DNA of 5,424 nt from Bacteroidales bacterium (GTDB lineage: Bacteria; Bacteroidota; Bacteroidia; Bacteroidales; VadinHA17), in assembly GCA_013314865.1 (NCBI GenBank), contig JABUEV010000192.1, forward strand, positions 1 to 5,424, given 5' to 3'. The position numbers were made by a program, and so were the translations under genes. Positions 1 to 5,424 of the stretch are shown one piece after another. The notes under the pieces were generated by a model. That model was given only the letters and a program-made list of their open reading frames with translations. It searched no databases and was not told the DNA's origin. Position 1 is the stretch's first letter, and each line of letters opens with the position of its first letter.

Positions 1-3000
1 AATATTACTTCCAATCATACTATATCATCATCCTTTGCCCCCATTATTAAGTATACTATTAATGCAAGTGCCGCTCAGGGAGGATCCATAACTCCTTCAG
101 GTACCGTGATAATTAATGAGGGGACGAACCAGACTTTCAATATTACAGCGAATACAGGTTACCGTATTGCAGATGTGCTCGTTGACAATTCCTCAGTAGG
201 TGCAGTTACTCAATATTCTTTTAACAATATTCAGGCTAATCATACAATTTCAGTTACTTTCAATGAGGTCCCTGTTTATACAATCACTGCATCTGCAGGA
301 GCGGGAGGCTCAATCAGCCCTTCGGGCTCAGTGCTTGTTTCTGAGGGTAACAACAGTAGTTTTTCAATCATACCCAGTACCGGGTTCGACATTAGTGATG
401 TTTTGGTCGATAATGTATCGGTGGGTGCTCTTTCTTCCTATACCTTTAACAATGTAATAACCAACCACACTATCTCGGCTCAGTTTAAAATCAGGTCTTA
501 TTCAATAAACAGCAGTGCAGGTACCGGAGGAACGATAACACCTTCCGGCACAATAACAAAGGATCACGGAACAAGCCAAACTTATACGATAAATCCTTCA
601 GAGGGATTTTATATATCCGATGTAAGGGTCGACAATATGTCTGTTGGAGCTTTAAATTCCTACACGTTCAATAATATAACATCTGACCATACCATATCTG
701 CTTCGTTTTCTAGAATAACATATACTATTAATGCCACTGCCGGAAATGGGGGTTCAATCTCACCTCAGGGCTCTGTATCAGTCGAACACGGTGCAAACAG
801 ATCTTTTACAATTTCGCCAAACACAGGATATCATGTAACAGATGTAAGGGTTGATAATGTTTCTATAGGGGCTGTAACAACATATACTTTTAGCAATGTT
901 ACAGCCAGTCATACAATTTCAGCCTCTTTTGGAATAAATACCTATACGATAACAAGTAGCGCTGCCGCAGGAGGTGTAATAAGTCCTTCTGGGACTATAT
1001 CAGTTAATCATGGAGCAAGTCAGACTTTTACCATCAGTCCTGACTTTGGATATCAGATCGCTGATGTCAGGGTAAACAATGTTTCTGTGGGACCTGTGAG
1101 TGTATATACAATAAGTAATATTACATCCAATCATACAATCGCTGTCACATTTGAAACAGCCAGATATGTAATAACCAGTAATGCAGGTACAGGAGGAACT
1201 ATAACGCCTTCAGGATCTGTTACTATAACTCACGGATCCAGTCAGAATTATATCATATCACCATCAATTGGTTATTACATATCTGATGTAAGGGTTGATA
1301 ATGTTTCTATAGGAGCAGTTACTTCTTATAACTTTACCAATATTACGTCAGATCATACCATATCAGCATATTTTTCAAGGATAAACTACACGATAACAAG
1401 CAATGCAGGAACTGGAGGTATCATATCTCCGCAAGGATCAGTAACAGTTGAACACGGTTCAAACCGGACATTTACCATAAATCCCAATACAGGATATCAC
1501 ATCACTGACGTAAGAGTTGATAATGTGTCAATTGGAGCTGTGACAACTTATACATTCAGTAATATTACATCTAATCACAGTATTACTGCTTCTTTTGATA
1601 TAAATACATATACAATTTCCAGCAATGCCGGATCGGGAGGATCGATAAACCCATCAGGTGATATTACTGTAGAACATGGTTCTCAGAGGACTTTTATTTT
1701 GACGCCTGATTACGGTTATGAAGTGGCAGATGTAAGAGTGGATAATGTATCTCAGGGTGCTGTTTTGCAGTATACTTTCAGTAATATTTCAGAAAATCAT
1801 TCAATTACAGTTTCATTCAGGCTGAGAAGGTACACAATAACATCTGCCGCGGGAACAGGTGGTTCAATTAATCCCTCAGGACAGGTTACCGCTGAGCATG
1901 GAACATCAAGAACCTTTACAATTACGCCTTCAACCGGGTTCAGAGTTTTGAATGTAAGCGCTGATAATATTAACATTGGACCGGTAACTTCTTATACTTT
2001 TAGTAATATAACAGATAATCATACCATTTCAGTAACTTTTACACCTATTACTTATCAGATAGTAAGCAGTGCAGAACCAGGCGGTTCTATAAGTCCCTCG
2101 GGTACAGTTACTGTGAACTATGGTTCAAATCAGTCATTTTCAATAACTCCAGGGGAAGGATTTCTGATAAAAGACGTTTTGGTTGACAACAGGTCTGCAG
2201 GAGCTGTTTCATCATACAGATTCACTAATATTATTTCAGACCATACCATTTCAGCCTCATTTAAACCTGTTACCTTTACAATAAATGCAACTGCCGGTTC
2301 CGGAGGATCAATCAGCCCTTCAGGTAATCTTACAGTCAATTACGGGAATGACCAGAAATTCGTCTTTATCCCGAATGATGGTTACGAGGTGCAGGATGTT
2401 AAAGTGGACAAAAAGTCTGTTGGCGCAATTTCTGAATATACTTTTACCAATATTAAAGCCAACCATTCTATTTCGGTTACATTCAAATTGAAGACCTACA
2501 CTTTATCTATTTCATCAGAAGGAGGAGGTACAACATATCCTTCCGGAAATGTTACAGTGACACACGGAACAGATTTTAAAATTACTCTGAAACCTTTTGA
2601 AGGATACAGAATCTCAAATATTAAAGTGAACAATGTGTCGGTAGGAGCAGACTCAGCATTTATCCTGAAGAATGTATCTTCTGATAATAATATTTTAGCT
2701 GTCTTCTCTTTAATGAAGAAATATGAGATAGAAGCAAAATCAGGAGAGGGTGGCATAATCTCACCTTCTGAGAAAATTCATATATATGAAGGAAGTGATT
2801 GTACCTTCACTATTAAGCCATTGCCCGGGTTCCGTATATTGAATGTATATATTGACAACAATCCAGTTGGACCGGTTTCATCTTTTACTTTTGAAAATAT
2901 CCACTCGGATCATAAAATCAGTGCCGATTTTGCAAACAATATTGAGTACAAAGTGTTCCCAAATCCTTTTGTAAATAGTTTTAATGTGGAGATATTAGCT

Positions 3001-3189
3001 CCGGATATTTTTAAGTTTGACATAGAAGTATTTGATCTTTCAGGCAATATAGTTTTAACTGCAATTGACATACTTCCTGGCGATTTGACTGAGTTTAAAA
3101 TAAATGTTAAGCCAGGGATGTATTTCATAAAGATACTTTGCAATGGAGCAAATTTGAGAACACTTAAAATAATCAAAAAGGCAGAATAG
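1..3189 (+). CDS. T9SS-exported repeat surface protein (adhesin-like), 5'-partial
   Basis: The frame is open from base 1 to the TAG at 3187-3189, giving 1062 visible codons. The GTG at 106 lies inside a repeat and is not the true start; the N-terminus and any signal peptide lie left of the window. The visible protein is the last 17 residues of one unit, then 13 complete units of 74-75 residues, then an 81-residue C-terminal domain. Each unit follows Y-T-I..A..GG.I.PSG...V..G....F.I.P..GY.I.DV.VDN.S.GAV..YTF.NI...HTI...F, the pattern of divergent InlB B-repeats (Flg_new_2 type in Pfam). The protein is rich in Ser, Thr, Asn and Ile, and I see only two cysteines, one in the last unit and one in the C-terminal domain. 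The likely role is a rod-like cell-surface or secreted adhesin exported by T9SS. Family and export route are well supported; the ligand is unknown. Confidence 0.93.
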   Translation, partial: NITSNHTISSSFAPIIKYTINASAAQGGSITPSGTVIINEGTNQTFNITANTGYRIADVLVDNSSVGAVTQYSFNNIQANHTISVTFNEVPVYTITASAGAGGSISPSGSVLVSEGNNSSFSIIPSTGFDISDVLVDNVSVGALSSYTFNNVITNHTISAQFKIRSYSINSSAGTGGTITPSGTITKDHGTSQTYTINPSEGFYISDVRVDNMSVGALNSYTFNNITSDHTISASFSRITYTINATAGNGGSISPQGSVSVEHGANRSFTISPNTGYHVTDVRVDNVSIGAVTTYTFSNVTASHTISASFGINTYTITSSAAAGGVISPSGTISVNHGASQTFTISPDFGYQIADVRVNNVSVGPVSVYTISNITSNHTIAVTFETARYVITSNAGTGGTITPSGSVTITHGSSQNYIISPSIGYYISDVRVDNVSIGAVTSYNFTNITSDHTISAYFSRINYTITSNAGTGGIISPQGSVTVEHGSNRTFTINPNTGYHITDVRVDNVSIGAVTTYTFSNITSNHSITASFDINTYTISSNAGSGGSINPSGDITVEHGSQRTFILTPDYGYEVADVRVDNVSQGAVLQYTFSNISENHSITVSFRLRRYTITSAAGTGGSINPSGQVTAEHGTSRTFTITPSTGFRVLNVSADNINIGPVTSYTFSNITDNHTISVTFTPITYQIVSSAEPGGSISPSGTVTVNYGSNQSFSITPGEGFLIKDVLVDNRSAGAVSSYRFTNIISDHTISASFKPVTFTINATAGSGGSISPSGNLTVNYGNDQKFVFIPNDGYEVQDVKVDKKSVGAISEYTFTNIKANHSISVTFKLKTYTLSISSEGGGTTYPSGNVTVTHGTDFKITLKPFEGYRISNIKVNNVSVGADSAFILKNVSSDNNILAVFSLMKKYEIEAKSGEGGIISPSEKIHIYEGSDCTFTIKPLPGFRILNVYIDNNPVGPVSSFTFENIHSDHKISADFANNIEYKVFPNPFVNSFNVEILAPDIFKFDIEVFDLSGNIVLTAIDILPGDLTEFKINVKPGMYFIKILCNGANLRTLKIIKKAE
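499..1164 (+). repeat. Higher-order block A (units 3-5, 666 bp)
   Basis: This is the first copy of a three-unit super-repeat; the second is at 1165-1830. By hand alignment, unit 3 matches unit 6 at about 53 of 74 residues. Unit 4 matches unit 7 at about 58 of 74, and unit 5 matches unit 8 at about 42 of 74. Adjacent units 4 and 5 share only about 40 of 74. Signature residues support the pairing: units 3 and 6 both end in FSRI, and units 4 and 7 share SPQGSV, NTGYH and the INT ending. Units 5 and 8 share PD(F/Y)GY and an Arg ending. Confidence 0.8.
1165..1830 (+). repeat. Higher-order block B (units 6-8, 666 bp)
   Basis: This is the second copy of the three-unit super-repeat and follows block A (499-1164) directly with no spacer. 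It keeps the same unit order and the same unit-specific signatures as block A. The likely origin is an in-frame unequal crossover of exactly three units, followed by divergence. The residue counts supporting the pairing are given under block A. Confidence 0.8.
2944..3186 (+). other. T9SS type A C-terminal sorting domain
   Basis: This is the last 81 codons of the adhesin. Three hallmarks of the Por secretion-tail family appear in order: YKVFPNPFVNSFNVE near its start, FDLSGNIV in the middle, and the near-terminal KPGMYFIKI followed by LRTLKIIKK. These correspond to the P-N-P, D-x-x-G and G-x-Y-x-x-(K/R) motifs of TIGR04183-type domains. In the family the domain directs passage through the type IX translocon and is usually cleaved, with the mature protein attached to anionic lipopolysaccharide or released. 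Confidence 0.93.
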
Positions 3190-3233
3190 TCTAAACATAA
3201 TTTTTAGTTATAAATAAAAAACTGCCATTGAGA

Positions 3234-3896
3234 ATGTATGAGGTAAAAAAATCAGACATTTCAACTTATCAAAGGATTAGAGATAAGTTTCGTTATGGTT
3301 TGGTTTTGCAATCCATTAGAAATCAGTTAGCTAAGTTGGGATTTAATGTCCGCCTTTACTATTTTGTGATGGAAGGATTGTTTGACCTGGAGACTCCTTC
3401 GATAAAAGGGGATATTGAAAAAACTGAAATAGGATTCCTTACACTTGATGACATGAATATAGTCGGAAAGTATTTCAGAGGATATCCTGCAGAAGAGATT
3501 ATGGAATGGCTTGATAGAGGCAAAATGTGTCTGGGACTCAGATATGATAAAAATATTGTTGCCTTCATGTGGATAAATTTCAAAGAATGCACCTTTGATA
3601 TTAAAAAGATATATCTGAAGGAGGATGAATGTTATCTTTCAGATATGTATACGGTAGAAAGCTATAGGGGAAGGAATTTTGCAGCATTACTCAGGCATAA
3701 AAGCTACAAAATTTTGAAGGAAATGGGCCGTGTAAAGATATATAGTATTACCGAATATTTTAACAAATCAGCAGCACGTTATAAACAAAAGCTCAAAGCT
3801 GTCAATCTAAAACTGATCCTTTATGTAAGTTTGTTCAGAATTATTAAGTTTTCAGTTACATTAAAATCATACGAAAAGAATCTTAAATTAACATAG
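3234..3896 (+). CDS. GNAT-like N-acyltransferase
   Basis: This is a 220-residue protein from the ATG at 3234. A TTG six bases upstream (3228) is in frame and is the alternative start; no clear ribosome binding site decides between them. The C-terminal half carries the GNAT signature. A beta-strand with YLSDMYTV (residues 134-141) is followed by YRGRNFAALL (144-153), the loop and helix that bind the acyl-CoA pyrophosphate. The usual Q/R-x-x-G-x-G/A reads R-G-R-N-F-A (145-150), so Asn148 stands where Gly is typical. The N-terminal 60 or so residues match nothing I recognise. A fairly hydrophobic but Lys/Arg-interrupted stretch lies near residues 188-208; I do not call it a membrane segment. The gene follows the adhesin by 44 nt on the same strand, but nothing suggests a shared function. 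The acceptor and acyl donor are unknown. The GNAT fold is likely; a specific role cannot be given. Confidence 0.7.
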   Translation: MYEVKKSDISTYQRIRDKFRYGLVLQSIRNQLAKLGFNVRLYYFVMEGLFDLETPSIKGDIEKTEIGFLTLDDMNIVGKYFRGYPAEEIMEWLDRGKMCLGLRYDKNIVAFMWINFKECTFDIKKIYLKEDECYLSDMYTVESYRGRNFAALLRHKSYKILKEMGRVKIYSITEYFNKSAARYKQKLKAVNLKLILYVSLFRIIKFSVTLKSYEKNLKLT

Positions 3897-3995
3897 TGAT
3901 TTATTTAAAGATCAGGACATTCCAGGAACGAAAGGTTGTATATTCCCTAAGGATCTTCTAAGTCGAGGAATAAACCTACATTAATATGATATTAA

Positions 3996-4049
3996 TTAAA
4001 AGAAAGTGTTATTGATTTAGATCTCATAATTGATTTTACCCCGACAGGG
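3996..4049 (+). other. N-terminal coding extension of BKACE gene lacking a normal start
   Basis: This frame is open after a TAA at 3993-3995 and runs into the BKACE gene without a stop. It reads LIIDFTPTG just before the ATG at 4050. That is the first beta-strand and PTG loop of the BKACE family, so this stretch is, or was, coding. No ATG, GTG or TTG exists in frame. Options are an ATT start at 4011 (an AGAAAG stretch at 4001-4006 sits upstream), ATA at 4026, or ATT at 4029. Alternatively, a one-base insertion in the A-run 3998-4001 may have cut off an original ATG at 3986, which is in another frame and meets a TGA nine codons later. Removing one A would fuse the two into a continuous N-terminus. 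Confidence 0.6.
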
Positions 4050-4886
4050 ATGATTCCTACCAAAGATATAACTCCTTATGTTCCTGTCAGTCCTGATGAA
4101 ATAATTGAAGATGTCCGGAAAGTTTATGAATTAGGCATTACAAAAGTTCATATTCATGCAAGGGACCCTGATACTGGAGAACCAACTTATAAAAAGGAAA
4201 TTTATGCAGAAATAATTAAAGGAATAAGAGAATATGCCCCTGACCTGGTAATATGTGTCTCATTAAGTGGCCGGACATTTAGGAAATTCGAAGAGCGCTC
4301 TGAAGTCCTTGAGCTTGACGGTCCACTTAAACCAGATATGGGAAGTCTTACCCTAAGCTCTCTCAACTTTAACAAGATAGCAAGTATAAACTCACCTGAA
4401 ATGATTCAAGCTCTTGCCGAAAAAATGCTAAAGGCAAGCATTGTTCCGGAACTGGAAGCCTTTGATTCAGGTATGATTAACTATGCAAAGTATCTTATCA
4501 ATAAAAAGATAATACTGCCTCCTTATTATTTTAATATCCTTTTAGGAAACATAGCTTGTGCACAGGCAGATCTGTTACATGCAGGAATCATGATAAGAGA
4601 TTTGCCTGAGAATTCTTACTGGAGCATTGCAGGTATAGGCAATTTTCAACTTATGATGAATTCTGTTTCAATTGCTATAGGTGGAGGAGTCAGAGTCGGC
4701 CTGGAGGATAACATCTGGTTTAACAAAAACCGGACAATACTGGCACGTAATATAGATTTAATTGAAAGGATACATACTATTGCCTCAGCAAACGGGAGGA
4801 AGGTGATGTCATCTTCTAATTTCCGAAAGATAATGAAACTTGAGGAAGGATTTGGCAGATATGGAAGGGTAGAAAACAAAACTTAA
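4050..4886 (+). CDS. Beta-keto acid cleavage enzyme (BKACE, DUF849 family)
   Basis: There are 278 codons from the ATG at 4050 to TAA. The true protein is probably 290-300 residues, because the conserved first strand lies upstream (3996-4049). Family members are Zn-dependent TIM-barrel enzymes that react a beta-keto acid with acetyl-CoA to give acetoacetate and a new CoA ester; 3-keto-5-aminohexanoate cleavage in lysine fermentation is the founding case. Metal and catalytic residues are visible (numbered from 4050). The VHIHARD motif gives His34 and His36, and RVGLEDN gives Arg215, Glu219 and Asp220. SLSGR and the LKPDMGSLTLSSLNF segment are also family-typical. The Glu that follows T-G-A in lysine-pathway Kce aligns with Ile2 here (TGMIPTK), so the substrate is probably not 3-keto-5-aminohexanoate. 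It is a lone plus-strand gene converging on the VOC gene, with 5 nt between stops. Family assignment is firm; the substrate is unknown. Confidence 0.9.
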   Translation: MIPTKDITPYVPVSPDEIIEDVRKVYELGITKVHIHARDPDTGEPTYKKEIYAEIIKGIREYAPDLVICVSLSGRTFRKFEERSEVLELDGPLKPDMGSLTLSSLNFNKIASINSPEMIQALAEKMLKASIVPELEAFDSGMINYAKYLINKKIILPPYYFNILLGNIACAQADLLHAGIMIRDLPENSYWSIAGIGNFQLMMNSVSIAIGGGVRVGLEDNIWFNKNRTILARNIDLIERIHTIASANGRKVMSSSNFRKIMKLEEGFGRYGRVENKT

Positions 4887-4891
4887 CCCGG

Positions 4892-5308
4892 TTATTTAAG
4901 TACGCCGGCTTTTTCATCAGTATCAATAAGTTCAATATTCAGGCCATACTTGGCAAGAAGGAATGCAATATTATGATTGTTAAATGCCTCGCCGGGTTGT
5001 GGGTCCACAAGCTTTAAAAGTCCTTTTGAGGTAAGCTCGGTGATTTGTTCATTTATATCATTACATCTGAAGCAGATATGATGAAAGCCACCCCCTCTGT
5101 TTACAAAATTTACCAGAGACTGATTTGTTTCAAGTGGTTCAATGAGCTTAATTAAAATGCTATCCTCCTTCTCCAAAAAGGTTACTTTTACTTTCTGAAG
5201 AGTGTTGGTTATTATTTCAGTCATTTGCCTGTATCCAAATACACTCTCCCAGTACCTGACACCCTCTTGCAGATCTTTAACCGCAAAGCATATATGATCA
5301 ACGACCAT
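4892..5308 (-). CDS. VOC family protein, methylmalonyl-CoA epimerase-like
   Basis: This 138-residue protein is one vicinal-oxygen-chelate module pair, a normal length for methylmalonyl-CoA epimerase relatives. The first half begins VDHICFAVKDL, with His5 as the first metal ligand. The second begins GGGFHHICF, with His77, and ends GLNIELID, with Glu126 as the last ligand. At the fourth ligand position, where epimerases usually carry Gln or Glu before a hydrophobic-x-P-L stretch, the sequence reads IKLIEPL, so Lys54 occupies the site. The segment EAFNNHNIAFL also resembles VOC proteins found in acyl-carrier/FkbH-type gene clusters. The start ATG (5308-5306) lies one base after the TGA of the upstream acyl-activating gene, so the two are surely cotranscribed and probably translationally coupled. 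It most likely acts on a CoA or carrier thioester rather than on a glyoxalase substrate. Family firm; true epimerase activity doubtful. Confidence 0.85.
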   Translation of the reverse strand: MVVDHICFAVKDLQEGVRYWESVFGYRQMTEIITNTLQKVKVTFLEKEDSILIKLIEPLETNQSLVNFVNRGGGFHHICFRCNDINEQITELTSKGLLKLVDPQPGEAFNNHNIAFLLAKYGLNIELIDTDEKAGVLK

Positions 5309-5309
5309 T

Positions 5310-5424
5310 TCAAAGTTTCCCTTTTACTTTTTTACCTGTAGCTGCAATAACAAGTTGCTCTTTAATCTCAAATATTTGCGGGACCTTATACAGAGCAAGT
5401 TTCTGCGAACAATGATGCTTTATT
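5310..5424 (-). CDS. AMP-forming acyl-activating enzyme, C-terminal fragment (5' cut by window edge)
   Basis: On the minus strand 37 codons are open from the right edge to TGA at 5312-5310. The peptide contains QKLALYKVPQIFEI, then KEQLVIAATGKKVKGKL at the C-terminus. This is the end of the mobile C-terminal subdomain of the adenylate-forming superfamily (acyl-CoA synthetases, NRPS adenylation domains): L-A-x-Y-K-V-P, then a strand, then the (T)ATGK motif. The Lys in TGK is the conserved catalytic lysine that contacts the acyl-AMP. The Pro that often precedes this motif is replaced by Val. The fragment ends only seven residues after that Lys, typical of a free-standing ligase rather than an NRPS module. 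Its stop is one base from the VOC start, so the two form an operon. Substrate and full length cannot be seen. Confidence 0.85.
   Translation of the reverse strand, partial: IKHHCSQKLALYKVPQIFEIKEQLVIAATGKKVKGKL

Larger units (their letters stand above)
52..2943 (+). repeat. 13 tandem 222-225 bp units encoding divergent InlB B-repeats
   Basis: Unit starts, read from the recurring Tyr/Phe-x-Ile codons, are 52, 277, 499, 721, 943, 1165, 1387, 1609, 1831, 2053, 2275, 2497 and 2722. Units 1 and 12 are 225 bp (75 residues); all others are 222 bp (74 residues). Bases 1-51 are the end of an earlier unit. Every junction keeps the reading frame. The motifs VDN.S.GA, YTF.NI and NHTI/DHTI are best kept in units 2-8. 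Units 9 and 11-13 drift: ADN in unit 9, VDKKS in 11, loss of the conserved His in 12, and IDNNPVGP in 13. The middle of the array is thus more homogeneous than its C-terminal end. Confidence 0.95.

Noticed and set aside
52..2943. Regular 222-bp periodicity that could suggest a non-coding satellite or CRISPR-like array.
   Set aside because: The period is that of an in-frame protein repeat; there are no short direct repeats with unique spacers.
2130..3176. Minus-strand open frames at 2130-2339, 2496-2756 and 2910-3176.
   Set aside because: They lie wholly inside the adhesin gene, antisense to conserved repeats and the sorting domain, and their products resemble nothing.
3228..3233. TTG at 3228 as the start of the GNAT gene.
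   Set aside because: It adds only two residues, and an ATG follows at 3234; ATG is preferred, though this is not certain.
3190..3233. Promoter of Bacteroidota type (TTTG and TAnnTTTG boxes) between the adhesin and the GNAT gene.
   Set aside because: The region is AT-rich, but I see no properly spaced pair of boxes here or in 3897-3995.
3359..3592. Minus-strand open frame inside the GNAT gene, and a similar one at 4646-4879 inside the BKACE gene.
   Set aside because: Both are antisense shadows of genes with clear family motifs; no start signals or recognisable products.
4888..4914. CCGG at 4888-4891 and CCGG at 4905-4908 followed by five T's, a possible terminator for the BKACE gene.
   Set aside because: The stem is only four base pairs with a 13-base loop and the T-run is short; too weak to call.

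Overview
The window looks like chromosomal DNA of a member of the Bacteroidota. The strongest evidence is the first gene. It is a large repetitive surface protein that ends in a typical type IX secretion (T9SS) C-terminal sorting domain, and T9SS is essentially restricted to this phylum. The AT-rich DNA and the lack of clear Shine-Dalgarno sequences fit that assignment.

Layout. (1) Positions 1-3189, plus strand: the 3' part of a secreted repeat protein, open at the left edge. It has 13 complete tandem units of 74-75 residues (divergent InlB B-repeat type) plus the tail of an earlier unit, followed by the sorting domain. Units 3-5 and 6-8 form a duplicated three-unit block. (2) 3234-3896, plus strand: a GNAT-like acyltransferase, 44 nt after the adhesin. 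(3) 3897-4049: a short intergenic stretch. Its last part clearly encodes the conserved N-terminus of the next protein but has no usual start codon in frame. (4) 4050-4886, plus strand (coding similarity begins near 4011-4026): a beta-keto acid cleavage enzyme (BKACE, DUF849). (5) 4892-5308, minus strand: a vicinal-oxygen-chelate (VOC) protein of methylmalonyl-CoA epimerase type. (6) 5310-5424, minus strand, cut by the right edge: the last 37 codons of an AMP-forming acyl-activating enzyme. Its stop lies one base from the VOC start.

How the genes may work together. The adhesin is probably independent of the rest. The VOC protein and the acyl-activating enzyme form a tight minus-strand operon that converges on the BKACE gene with only 5 bases between stop codons. 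BKACE enzymes produce CoA esters, acyl-activating enzymes make acyl-AMP or acyl-CoA, epimerase-type VOC proteins act on CoA or acyl thioesters, and GNATs transfer acyl groups. A small acyl-thioester pathway is therefore plausible, possibly one that makes an unusual acyl group for a surface glycan or a secondary metabolite. This is inference from neighbourhood only. The best leads are the start-codon or frameshift problem of the BKACE gene, the altered active-site positions in BKACE and VOC, and the internal recombination pattern of the adhesin repeats.
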